Assembly (NCBI GenBank): GCA_028703215.1
Contig: JAQVNH010000036.1
Coordinates: 1 to 8,246 of the forward strand
DNA from: Eubacteriales bacterium
Lineage (GTDB): Bacteria; Bacillota; Clostridia; Acetivibrionales; STF1-152
Direction: 5' to 3'
Length of the DNA stretch: 8,246 nucleotides
Each line of letters opens with the position of its first letter. Position 1 is the first letter of the stretch. The translations under genes and the position numbers were made by a program. Below are positions 1-7,127 of the stretch, one piece after another. The notes beneath the pieces are model-generated. The model was not told the origin of the DNA. It made no database searches and saw only the letters and a program-made list of their open reading frames with translations.

Positions 1-1
1 G

Positions 2-121
2 GGCTCTATAACTGTCACCGCACAGATGCAAAAAGTGACTAGCCTCCTTCTGGCCGTCGCCCTGCCGCTTCTGGTTTTCGGAGCGGGAGTGTTTGTTTAC
101 CTTAGGAGGCGCCATTTATGA
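2..121 (+). CDS. GldG-family ABC transporter-associated protein, C-terminal end (partial)
   Basis: An open frame enters from the left edge and ends at TGA 119-121. The last ~39 codons encode one hydrophobic helix (SLLLAVALPLLVFGAGVFVY) followed by a positively charged tail ending RRRHL. A single C-terminal membrane anchor with an R-R-R-H-L type tail is what I know from clostridial GldG-like proteins, which sit beside ABC permeases and carry a large extracytoplasmic domain. The stop overlaps the start of the DUF4340 gene (ATGA), and GldG-like/DUF4340 pairs are a familiar arrangement, which supports the call. Only the tail is visible, so the family assignment rests on this short match plus the neighbour. 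The ABC ATPase and permease are expected to the left, outside the window. Confidence 0.68.
   Translation, partial: GSITVTAQMQKVTSLLLAVALPLLVFGAGVFVYLRRRHL
104..109 (+). promoter_or_regulatory. Ribosome binding site of the DUF4340 gene
   Basis: A perfect AGGAGG lies 8 nt before the ATG at 118. It sits inside the final codons (LRRR) of the upstream GldG-like gene, so ribosomes finishing that gene are delivered to the next start. This fixes the DUF4340 start and supports translational coupling. Confidence 0.85.
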
Positions 122-1560
122 AGTCCTCGAAATTTGTCATTATACTTGTTTCGATACTAGCGGTGCTTGCCGCCTCATATTTTCTGATCGGGCATTTCAA
201 CAAGCCCGCCGGCGAAAGCACTGCCGCACCGGAGTATGTCATAAAGCTTGAGGTAGAAGACGTTGAAAAAGTCACTGTCGTAAACAAGGATCAGACCTAT
301 GTTATCGAACGCAGCAGGGAAGATATTTCAGAGACAAACGAAACGAACCGGACATCAGAAGAATGGATATTGACTTATCCCGAAAACCTCGACTTCGATC
401 CCGCAAAACTCAAAAATATAGTTTACAACGCTTATTCAATAACTGCCGAGAGAGTAGTGGAAGAGGAAGCAGCGGACCTTGCCAAATATGGCTTTGACCA
501 GCCGGTTTCGGTAACTCTCAAAACCGGCGATGGCGGCGAATATACGATCGAAGTCGGAGATATTACATCGACCGGCGGCGCAAGGTATGTAAAAATGAAA
601 GACAGCGCCAAGGTTTGCACAATGGGGAAATACAGCTCCGATATCCTGGTCTTTGAAAAAAATTACATAAGGACTACACATATTTATGATATATCTGCTG
701 AAGATATTTTCTATTTTGCTCTTTATAAACAGGACGGACTTTCTTATGAGGCGACAAAAGATGCGGGGGGCGGATGGGATATAGGGTTTCCGGTCGAGGC
801 TGAAGCCGAAAGCGAAGTAATGGCTGAAATAACCGCTTCTCTGGAACAGCTCTATATCGCAGAGCATGTCGATGAAAACCCGGATTCCCTTGAGGAATAC
901 GGACTGGACGACCCCAAGCATATACTGGAGTTTGAAACGGAAAAAACAGGAAAGGTGTCGCTGACTCTTGGAAAGGAAGACGGCGCGGATATTTATGCGC
1001 AATACAGCGAAAGAGTGGAAGTGATAAAAGTTCCGCTCAGCGGTCTGGGGTTCCTCGACAAGCCTTTGAAAGAAATATTATATCCGTTTTTGTACATCAA
1101 AAATATTGACGATGTCAGCGGAATGATGGTTGTAATGGATGGCTATACGCTTGATATCGCAATGGAAACCGGACATGAAGACAGCTCGGAAGACAGATTT
1201 TATATAAACGGAAAAGATGTATCGATGGCTGATGAGAACAACAAACAGAGATTCCGCAGCTATTACGAAGCGCTTATAAGCCTCCGCATCTCTGACGTGG
1301 CTCCCGGCGAGGAGCCGGCGGGAGACCCCGAAATGGCTGTTTCATACACCCTGAAGGAAAACTCTGAAGTCATGAAACTTGAATTTGTTTCCAGGGACAG
1401 CACTTATTACTATGTTTTGAAGAATGGAATTTACAGCGGACTGCTTTTTGAAAAAAGCGACCTCGACATGGACGAATCATCATACGGGGTTCGGGCGATG
1501 TACCGTATGCTCATGGATTTCATTGACAGCTATCAAAAGCCTGCCGAAACAACCGTGTGA
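118..1560 (+). CDS. DUF4340 domain-containing membrane-anchored protein
   Basis: The 480-residue protein starts with a short basic stretch and one hydrophobic helix (about residues 5-25), followed by an acidic, polar remainder. It should be anchored in the membrane with most of its mass outside the cytoplasm. It fits DUF4340, a family usually encoded just after GldG-like ABC-transporter components; the biochemical role is unknown. Three divergent copies of one module can be read by eye: about 82-188 (with YGFDQP at 124-129), 219-325 (YGLDDP at 261-266) and 360-455 (DPEM at 403-406). Each has an aromatic start, a helical stretch, the P-containing turn, then beta strands. The ATG is set by a perfect AGGAGG 8 nt upstream and overlaps the previous stop. 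A terminator follows closely, so this is the last gene of its operon. The protein is probably an accessory subunit of the transporter; no catalytic residues are recognisable. Confidence 0.85.
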   Translation: MKSSKFVIILVSILAVLAASYFLIGHFNKPAGESTAAPEYVIKLEVEDVEKVTVVNKDQTYVIERSREDISETNETNRTSEEWILTYPENLDFDPAKLKNIVYNAYSITAERVVEEEAADLAKYGFDQPVSVTLKTGDGGEYTIEVGDITSTGGARYVKMKDSAKVCTMGKYSSDILVFEKNYIRTTHIYDISAEDIFYFALYKQDGLSYEATKDAGGGWDIGFPVEAEAESEVMAEITASLEQLYIAEHVDENPDSLEEYGLDDPKHILEFETEKTGKVSLTLGKEDGADIYAQYSERVEVIKVPLSGLGFLDKPLKEILYPFLYIKNIDDVSGMMVVMDGYTLDIAMETGHEDSSEDRFYINGKDVSMADENNKQRFRSYYEALISLRISDVAPGEEPAGDPEMAVSYTLKENSEVMKLEFVSRDSTYYYVLKNGIYSGLLFEKSDLDMDESSYGVRAMYRMLMDFIDSYQKPAETTV

Positions 1561-1580
1561 TCCTTAAGCTTCAGAATCAG

Positions 1581-1619
1581 CCCTCGCGCCAATTTGATCC
1601 ATGTGCGGGGGATTTTTTT
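1581..1619 (+). terminator. Rho-independent terminator after the DUF4340 gene
   Basis: The arms CCCTCGCGC (1581-1589) and GTGCGGGGG (1603-1611) pair over 9 bp including two G-U pairs. They enclose a 13-nt loop and are followed after one A by seven T residues (1613-1619). It lies 20 nt after the stop of the DUF4340 gene and separates the GldG-like/DUF4340 unit from the DUF5711-like/CvpA unit. Confidence 0.78.
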
Positions 1620-1682
1620 ATACGACCTCATATAATAATGAATAAAGAGGGGGTTTGTGTTATTATTTTGGTAAAGAACAAT

Positions 1683-1689
1683 GGGGTGA
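1683..1689 (+). promoter_or_regulatory. Ribosome binding site deciding the TTG start of the DUF5711-like gene
   Basis: GGGGTGA resembles the GGAGGTGA consensus and lies 7 nt before TTG 1697. The longer in-frame choice, TTG 1655, has its purine-rich run (AGAGGGGG, 1646-1653) only 1 nt away, which is too close to work. The site therefore favours the shorter protein. Confidence 0.6.
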
Positions 1690-1696
1690 AAATTCA

Positions 1697-2881
1697 TTGA
1701 CTGCAAAAGACAAGGGCGGGCCCGGCAAGAGACAAGAGAGGAATACTGCTTTTCGCGTTACAAGTTTTTTTGTGCTCATAACGGTTGTTATCGCACTTGC
1801 TGTCCTTGTTTATATGAATTACCGAGGCATAGATTATACTGAATTGTCTTTGGACCAAATGATTGAAAGTATATTTGCGAAAAGTGACGAAAGCATCCAG
1901 GGAGTGACGGCAGAGATAGGATATGACATAAAAAACGAGATGATTCTCGGGACAAGCCGTGACACTATAATCAAATATCTGGATAATTCAGTAGTCGGAC
2001 TTGACAATGCAGGCAAAAAAATCTGGGGATTTCCTTTTCCCGCCACCAATCCTTATGCAGCTTCGGCTGATTCGTATACTGCTTTTGCGGACATAAACGG
2101 CAAAAAGCTTCTTGTCATAAAAGGAAAAAATAAAAGGTGGGAAATTGAAACCGACGAAGCCATACTGAATATTTCAATAAACAAAGACGGCTATACTGCC
2201 GCAGTTCATGAAGCCGGAGGATGCAAGGGCGCAATAACGGTATATGACCCTGAAGGCGGCGTGATATTTACAAAGACCTATGCAGAAAGGTTTGTGCTTG
2301 ATGCGCAGATATCATCGGACAACAGGGAAGTTCTCATAAATACGGTCGACATTTCAGGAGCCAGGGCATTCTCGTCACTTGAGATAACAGACATTTACGG
2401 TTCATTCAAAGCGGGCATAGCGGCACAGGAGCAATCGTTTTTCCCTTACGTGGGATTTATGGCGGATGGAAGGATCGCCGCAGCTGATGAGGAACATCTT
2501 GTCCTGCTGAACAGGGACGGCAGCACTAGTTGGAATTTCAAATACAAAAGGGTGCATAGCTCGGTCACACTGAACAGAGAATATTTTGTTGCCGCAGTCA
2601 GCGTGCAGGGAAGTAAAAAAATATTCATCGAGGTTTGGGATAAAAATGGCAGGCACGCTATAAGCGATCCGATAAATGAAATTGTCAACATCAGGCAATA
2701 TGATGATATAATAGCAGTAAATACTGGCAGGGAAATAATCTTTATGGATCCCGAATGCAAAAGCCTGGGGAAATATTCTCCGACTGCGGACATTCTCGAT
2801 CTGCGATTTTTAAACCGCATTGAAGCAGCGGTAATAACCAGGGAAAGTATCCATATTTTTAAACTGGGGGTGGTCGATTGA
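1697..2881 (+). CDS. Membrane-anchored beta-propeller-like protein (DUF5711-like)
   Basis: The frame is open from TTG 1655, but I place the start at TTG 1697 because of the ribosome site just upstream. This gives 394 residues: a basic, polar N-terminus of about 20 residues, one membrane helix (about 20-40), then about 350 mostly beta-strand residues. These include short repeating units of the kind 'hydrophobic strand, D/N-x-x-G turn, strand' (for example LDNAGKKIW, YDPEGGVIF, LNRDGSTSW, WDKNGRHA). That pattern suggests a WD40/PQQ-like propeller on the outer face of the membrane. The combination of N-terminal anchor, propeller-like body and a following CvpA gene fits the clostridial DUF5711 family; this assignment is from memory of the family and not from a search. 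Its stop overlaps the cvpA start by TTGA, so the two products are likely made together. No enzymatic motif was seen; a sensor or scaffold role is only a guess. Confidence 0.65.
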   Translation: MTAKDKGGPGKRQERNTAFRVTSFFVLITVVIALAVLVYMNYRGIDYTELSLDQMIESIFAKSDESIQGVTAEIGYDIKNEMILGTSRDTIIKYLDNSVVGLDNAGKKIWGFPFPATNPYAASADSYTAFADINGKKLLVIKGKNKRWEIETDEAILNISINKDGYTAAVHEAGGCKGAITVYDPEGGVIFTKTYAERFVLDAQISSDNREVLINTVDISGARAFSSLEITDIYGSFKAGIAAQEQSFFPYVGFMADGRIAAADEEHLVLLNRDGSTSWNFKYKRVHSSVTLNREYFVAAVSVQGSKKIFIEVWDKNGRHAISDPINEIVNIRQYDDIIAVNTGREIIFMDPECKSLGKYSPTADILDLRFLNRIEAAVITRESIHIFKLGVVD

Positions 2882-3525
2882 AGTGGCTTGCTGATATCGC
2901 AGTAGTGGCAATTATTGCGGTTTTCGGGTTCATCGGTATGTCCAAGGGATTTTTTAAAACAGTATATAAGATCGGCGCATTCATTGTTTCGGGATGGATA
3001 GCGATCAAATTTTATCCCAAGGTATCAGCTCTTTTGCAGGGAACTTCATTTTATATCAGGCTGAAGGATGGCATTGTAAATAACCCTGCCTTGCAGGGGA
3101 TCGAAAACACCACACAGTCAATGCAGGAAGCCATTGCCGGCCTGCCTGTCCCGGACTTTTTGAAAGATCTTTTGCAAGGGGTAAGCGGAGTCGAACAGAT
3201 CGGCGCCAGTCTGGCAGAGTTGATAGCAAACATAGCAAGTGTGATTATCTTGTTCATAGTCGCCAGGCTCGTGTTAATGATTATTTATGCGATAGTGGAA
3301 AGAATCTTGAAATTGCCGGTTCTTAAGCAGCTAGACAAGTTTGGCGGCTTCCTGCTCGGAGCGGTTCAGGGTTTGCTTATAGTTTTCGTGCTGTTTACTG
3401 TTCTTATGTTATTCATGTCGTCCCCTCAGTTCAAAGGGATCCACGATGCGATCGACAGCTCGATCATTGCAAGATATTTATATGAGCATAATTTTATAGT
3501 AAAGCTCATATTGCCCTCATCCTGA
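2878..3525 (+). CDS. cvpA: CvpA family membrane protein
   Basis: The 215-residue protein has four predicted membrane helices (about 4-22, 27-46, 113-140 and 155-180). An amphipathic loop lies between helices two and three. The start (K-W-L-A-D-I, then G-x-x-G-x-x-K-G-F at 17-25) and the block LDKFGGFLLGAVQGLL (152-167) match the CvpA/colicin V production family. That family is named for a role in colicin V export in E. coli; in Firmicutes its function is not settled, with envelope-related roles suggested. The TTG start at 2878 overlaps the upstream stop (TTGA), with GGGGGTGG (2866-2873) as ribosome site inside the end of the previous gene. A start here gives the usual CvpA N-terminus, and no better start is near. 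The coupling to the propeller-like protein suggests a shared complex. Confidence 0.85.
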   Translation: MKWLADIAVVAIIAVFGFIGMSKGFFKTVYKIGAFIVSGWIAIKFYPKVSALLQGTSFYIRLKDGIVNNPALQGIENTTQSMQEAIAGLPVPDFLKDLLQGVSGVEQIGASLAELIANIASVIILFIVARLVLMIIYAIVERILKLPVLKQLDKFGGFLLGAVQGLLIVFVLFTVLMLFMSSPQFKGIHDAIDSSIIARYLYEHNFIVKLILPSS

Positions 3526-3553
3526 GGATTTCATACATATTTGGCGCAAATAC

Positions 3554-3583
3554 TGGACATGGTTATGATCAATATAGTATAAT
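3554..3583 (+). promoter_or_regulatory. Promoter of the ilvD-ilvB operon
   Basis: TGGACA (3554-3559, five of six bases of the TTGACA consensus) and a perfect TATAAT (3578-3583) are separated by 18 nt. This predicts a transcript start near 3589-3591 and a leader of about 90 nt before ilvD. The site lies in the 140-nt gap after cvpA, in an AT-rich stretch, and is the best promoter in the window. Confidence 0.7.
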
Positions 3584-3590
3584 ACTGCGT

Positions 3591-3620
3591 TACAAGCAGC
3601 ATAACAGCTGCTTGTATTTT
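3591..3620 (+). terminator. Perfect hairpin in the ilvD leader: terminator, attenuator or 5' stabilising stem
   Basis: TACAAGCAGC (3591-3600) and GCTGCTTGTA (3607-3616) pair perfectly over 10 bp around a 6-nt loop (ATAACA), followed by TTTT (3617-3620). Read from upstream it could end the DUF5711-like/cvpA transcript about 65 nt after the cvpA stop. The T run is short, so termination may be leaky. The predicted ilvD transcript would begin at or within a base or two of this stem, so for that transcript it would be a 5'-terminal hairpin, a form known to protect mRNA ends. The hairpin itself is certain; which role it plays is not. Confidence 0.6.
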
Positions 3621-3678
3621 AATAACATCTGCAAAAACACGACCTGAAAAGTATTTCTTAAGAAGGGCTGTGATAATC

Positions 3679-5337
3679 ATGAAAAGCGATATAGTAAAAA
3701 AAGGCATAGAGAGAGCGCCTCACAGATCGCTGTTTAAGGCTATGGGATATACGGACGAAGAGATCGCAAGACCGCTCATCGGCGTTGCAAACTCAAAAAG
3801 CGAGATCATCCCGGGGCATATCAATCTGGATAAAATCGCGGAAGCGGTAAAAGCCGGGATAAGAATGGCTGGAGGCACACCTGTGGAATTCAGTACTATC
3901 GGAGTATGCGATGGTATAGCAATGGGCCACACAGGAATGAAATACTCGCTGCCGACAAGAGAACTTATCGCTGATTGCTGCGAGTCAATGGGGATCGCAA
4001 ACAGCTTTGACGGGATGGTCTTTATTCCAAACTGCGACAAGATAGTGCCGGGAATGCTTATGGCTGCGGCAAGGATAAACATACCGTCAATATTTATCAG
4101 CGGCGGTCCGATGCTCTCACTCAAAAGAGAAGGCAAATATCTTGATTTGAACAGCGTGTTCGAGGCGGTGGGCTCGTATAAAGCCGGGAAAATGACTGAA
4201 GATGAAGTATGTGAATATGAAGATCATTCATGCCCCGGGTGCGGATCGTGTTCGGGCATGTTTACGGCAAATTCAATGAACTGTCTGACAGAAGCGCTCG
4301 GAATGGGGCTCCCCGGAAACGGAACGATTCCCGCGGTTTATGCTGAGAGGATAAGACTGGCTAAGAAAGCCGGTCTTAAAATCATGGAGCTTGTCGAAAA
4401 GGGTATCAAGCCTTCAGATATAATGGTTCAGGAGGCTTTTGACAATGCGCTGGCTGTTGACATGGCACTTGGCTGTTCAACAAACTCAGCCTTGCATTTG
4501 CCCGCAATAGCAAATGAACTGAATATTAAAATGGATCTCGAAATAATAAATGAGATCAGCGGAAGGGTCCCAAATCTTTGCAGACTTGCACCTGCGGGAA
4601 CTCATCACGTACAGGACCTGTATAACGCCGGAGGAGTGCAGGCGCTTATGAATGAGCTTGCAAAGGGCGGTCTGATTGATGAAAGCCTGATGACATGCAC
4701 CGCAAAAACAGTCCGGGAGAATATCCTCAATGCGTCAATAAAGGATCACAGCGTGATAAGAAGCCTCTCTGACCCTTACAGCACGACAGGAGGGCTTGCG
4801 GTATTGAAAGGCAATATTGCTCCTGACGGATCTGTAGTGAAACGTTCTGCCGTAGATGAGAAAATGCTCCGGCATAAAGGTCCTGCGAGGGTATTTGACA
4901 GCGAAGATGACGCGATAAAAGCTATCTACGAGGCAAAAATATCAAAGGGCGACGTTATCATAATAAGGTATGAGGGACCAAAGGGCGGTCCGGGCATGCG
5001 CGAGATGCTTGGTCCGACATCAGCGATCGCCGGTATGGGTCTGGACAAAGATGTTGCCCTGTTGACTGACGGAAGATTTTCCGGCGCGTCAAGAGGCGCT
5101 TCGATAGGGCATATTTCACCCGAGGCAATGGAAGGCGGGCCTTTGGCGGTCGTCCGGGAAGGCGACATCATCGAGATAGACATACCTGAAGGAAAATTAA
5201 ACGCATTGATTTCGGATTCTGAGATCAGCAAAAGACTTGCCCTGTGGAAAGCCCCAAAACCCAGGATAACATCTGGATATCTGGGCAGATATTCCAGAAT
5301 GGTCACATCGGCAAACAGAGGAGCAGTCCTGGAATAA
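3679..5337 (+). CDS. ilvD: Dihydroxy-acid dehydratase
   Basis: IlvD dehydrates 2,3-dihydroxy-isovalerate and 2,3-dihydroxy-3-methylvalerate to the 2-keto acids that lead to valine, leucine and isoleucine; it is cytoplasmic. The 552-residue length and the start MKSDIVKKGIERAPHRSL are typical of the family. Visible landmarks are CDGIAMGHTGM (from residue 77), NCDK with Cys119, the cluster block CPGCGSCSGMFTANSMNC with Cys185, Cys188 and Cys191, GCSTNSALHLPA, GPKGGPGMREM, and TDGRFSG with Ser468, the residue proposed as catalytic base. At the site where plant-type [2Fe-2S] enzymes have a Cys (P/T-C-N) this protein reads PGH, as in the [4Fe-4S] E. coli enzyme, so an oxygen-labile cluster is inferred. 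I chose ATG 3679; GTG 3670 is in frame but only 2 nt from the AGAAGGG ribosome site (3661-3667), while the ATG is 11 nt away. ilvB follows after 38 nt. Confidence 0.95.
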   Translation: MKSDIVKKGIERAPHRSLFKAMGYTDEEIARPLIGVANSKSEIIPGHINLDKIAEAVKAGIRMAGGTPVEFSTIGVCDGIAMGHTGMKYSLPTRELIADCCESMGIANSFDGMVFIPNCDKIVPGMLMAAARINIPSIFISGGPMLSLKREGKYLDLNSVFEAVGSYKAGKMTEDEVCEYEDHSCPGCGSCSGMFTANSMNCLTEALGMGLPGNGTIPAVYAERIRLAKKAGLKIMELVEKGIKPSDIMVQEAFDNALAVDMALGCSTNSALHLPAIANELNIKMDLEIINEISGRVPNLCRLAPAGTHHVQDLYNAGGVQALMNELAKGGLIDESLMTCTAKTVRENILNASIKDHSVIRSLSDPYSTTGGLAVLKGNIAPDGSVVKRSAVDEKMLRHKGPARVFDSEDDAIKAIYEAKISKGDVIIIRYEGPKGGPGMREMLGPTSAIAGMGLDKDVALLTDGRFSGASRGASIGHISPEAMEGGPLAVVREGDIIEIDIPEGKLNALISDSEISKRLALWKAPKPRITSGYLGRYSRMVTSANRGAVLE

Positions 5338-5365
5338 GCTGAAAAAATGAAATCGGGATCGGGAC

Positions 5366-5370
5366 GGAGG
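5366..5370 (+). promoter_or_regulatory. Ribosome binding site of ilvB
   Basis: GGAGG is followed by a 5-nt AT-rich spacer before ATG 5376. It lies in the 38-nt gap between ilvD and ilvB. No promoter or terminator is seen in that gap, consistent with one mRNA. Confidence 0.75.
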
Positions 5371-5375
5371 AAAAT

Positions 5376-7043
5376 ATGAAACTCAAAGGCGCGGAAATAT
5401 TGATCGAATGCTTAAAAGAACAAGGTACTGACACTGTGTTCGGATTTCCCGGAGGCGCTGTGCTGAACATTTATGACGCCATCTATAAATCGTGCGACAG
5501 TATAAAACACTATCTGACTTCGCACGAGCAGGGAGCGTGCCACGCGGCAGACGGTTATGCCAGAGCTACCGGTAAGGTCGGGGTCGTTATCGCCACATCA
5601 GGACCCGGAGCGACTAATCTCGTAACGGGGATCGCGACGGCATACATGGATTCGATACCCATAGTCGCTATAACCGGACAGGTGGCGACGGAGCTTCTCG
5701 GGAAAGACTCGTTTCAGGAAGTCGACATAACAGGTATCACGATACCCATAACTAAACACAGCTATATAGTAAAAGACGTGAACAAGCTTGCCGAAACTGT
5801 AAGAAACGCTTTCAGGATAGCAAGGCAGGGCAGACCGGGACCGGTGCTGATCGACATCTGCAAGGACGTTACTGCAGCCGTCGCCGAATATGAATTCAAG
5901 CCTGCAGAAAAACCCGAAGAACAAAGAATAGGCGTCGAGGAGTGCGCCATCAGAAAGGCTGCCGACGTCATCAACGGCGCGAAAAAACCTATAATCCTTT
6001 CGGGAGGAGGAGTTTCAATCTCAGGAGCTGACGGGGAATTGCTGGAGCTGGCTGAAAAAGCCAGGATTCCCGTATCGACAACACTTATGGGACTTGGCTC
6101 TTTTCCGGGCACGCATGAGCTTTCGATCGGTCTGATGGGGATGCATGGCACTAAAACTTCAAATTTTGCGGTCAAATACTGCGACCTTTTCATTGCGGTA
6201 GGGGCAAGATTCAGCGACAGAGTCATCAGCGATGTGAAAAAATTTGCGCCTAAAGCCAGGATAATGCATATAGACGTAGATCCTGCCGAGATCAACAAGA
6301 ACATCAATGTCGATTTTCCGCTGGTCGGCGACATCAAAAAAATATTAAAACAGATCATAGCGCAGATTGAAGCAAAAAGCTCGTCCGATTGGAACCGCGA
6401 GGTGCGCGAATGGTTGGGCCAATATCCGCTGAAATACTGCTGCGATGATGTTCTCAGGCCTCAGTATATTGTTGAAAGGATATACGAGTTAACTCGCGGG
6501 GATGCCATTATAACGACTGAGGTCGGGCAAAACCAGCTCTGGGCAGCTCAATTCTATAAGTACACCCACCCAAGACAGTTTTTGTCTTCGGGAGGGCTTG
6601 GTACAATGGGGTACGGGCTCGGAGCGGCGATAGGCGCTTCAGTCGGAAGGCCGGACAAACAGGTCATAGACATTGCAGGCGACGGCAGCTTCAGAATGAA
6701 CTGCAACGAAATGGCAACAGCTGTGGAATACAAGCTGCCTTTAGTCATAGCGATTTTGAACAACAGCGTGCTGGGAATGGTGCGCCAGTGGCAGACACAT
6801 TTTTACGAGTGCCGTTATTCCTGCACGGACATTGACAGGGAAACTGATTTTGTAAAGCTTGCTGAAGCCTTTGGAGCTATTGGGATAAGAGTCACAAAAC
6901 CCGAAGAAGTGGATCCGGCTCTGAAAAAGGCTTTCTCGTCGGTCGACAGGCCTGTGCTTATTGATTTTGTGATCGACAAGGATGAGAAGGTATTTCCGAT
7001 AGTACCTCCCGGGAAACCAATAGATGAGCTTATCACTGAGTAG
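5376..7043 (+). CDS. ilvB: Acetolactate synthase (AHAS), large catalytic subunit
   Basis: The enzyme condenses two pyruvates to acetolactate, or pyruvate with 2-ketobutyrate to acetohydroxybutyrate, using thiamine diphosphate; it is the first common step of branched-chain amino acid synthesis. The 555 residues show three domains: the N-terminal TPP-binding domain (about 1-165) with FGFPGG and the catalytic Glu51 in SHEQGACHAADGYARATG; the central FAD/nucleotide-fold domain (about 190-325) with GARFSDRV; and the C-terminal TPP domain (about 385-530) with GDGSF (435-439) and the NN pair (462-463) of the metal-diphosphate motif. The RFSDRV sequence is a variant of RF-D-DRV, the mark of anabolic, FAD-containing AHAS, and argues against a catabolic AlsS. 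The start has GGAGG 5 nt upstream. No ilvN small subunit follows: the next gene runs in the other direction. The small subunit, if used, must be encoded elsewhere. Confidence 0.94.
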   Translation: MKLKGAEILIECLKEQGTDTVFGFPGGAVLNIYDAIYKSCDSIKHYLTSHEQGACHAADGYARATGKVGVVIATSGPGATNLVTGIATAYMDSIPIVAITGQVATELLGKDSFQEVDITGITIPITKHSYIVKDVNKLAETVRNAFRIARQGRPGPVLIDICKDVTAAVAEYEFKPAEKPEEQRIGVEECAIRKAADVINGAKKPIILSGGGVSISGADGELLELAEKARIPVSTTLMGLGSFPGTHELSIGLMGMHGTKTSNFAVKYCDLFIAVGARFSDRVISDVKKFAPKARIMHIDVDPAEINKNINVDFPLVGDIKKILKQIIAQIEAKSSSDWNREVREWLGQYPLKYCCDDVLRPQYIVERIYELTRGDAIITTEVGQNQLWAAQFYKYTHPRQFLSSGGLGTMGYGLGAAIGASVGRPDKQVIDIAGDGSFRMNCNEMATAVEYKLPLVIAILNNSVLGMVRQWQTHFYECRYSCTDIDRETDFVKLAEAFGAIGIRVTKPEEVDPALKKAFSSVDRPVLIDFVIDKDEKVFPIVPPGKPIDELITE

Positions 7044-7127
7044 AATCAACTTTGGGATGGGAACAAGTTCGGCAGCAATCACAGCTTGGAACGGCAAACT
7101 GAGATCCAAACGAAACGCAAAACATGT

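Noticed and set aside
436..1002. Long open frame on the minus strand (188 codons) inside the DUF4340 gene
   Set aside because: It lies wholly antisense to a well supported gene, has no recognisable domain and no ribosome site that I could see.
1631..1636. TATAAT as a promoter for the DUF5711-like gene
   Set aside because: The -10 is perfect, but there is no -35-like hexamer at 16-18 nt spacing and no extended -10 TG. A promoter is expected here after the terminator, but this evidence is not enough to annotate it.
1655..1696. Longer start (TTG 1655) for the DUF5711-like gene
   Set aside because: The purine run before it is only 1 nt away, while TTG 1697 has GGGGTGA at a 7-nt spacing; the extra 14 residues also add no recognisable feature.
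3636..3660. CodY-like site before ilvD
   Set aside because: CTGAAAAGTAT matches only part of one half of the CodY consensus; too weak to call.
3590..3678. T-box or other riboswitch in the ilvD leader
   Set aside because: The leader is only about 90 nt, and neither a T-box sequence nor a specifier stem is present; only a simple hairpin is visible.
5762..6358. 198-codon open frame on the minus strand inside ilvB
   Set aside because: Antisense to conserved acetolactate synthase sequence; the composition is that of a reverse-strand shadow and no family is recognised.
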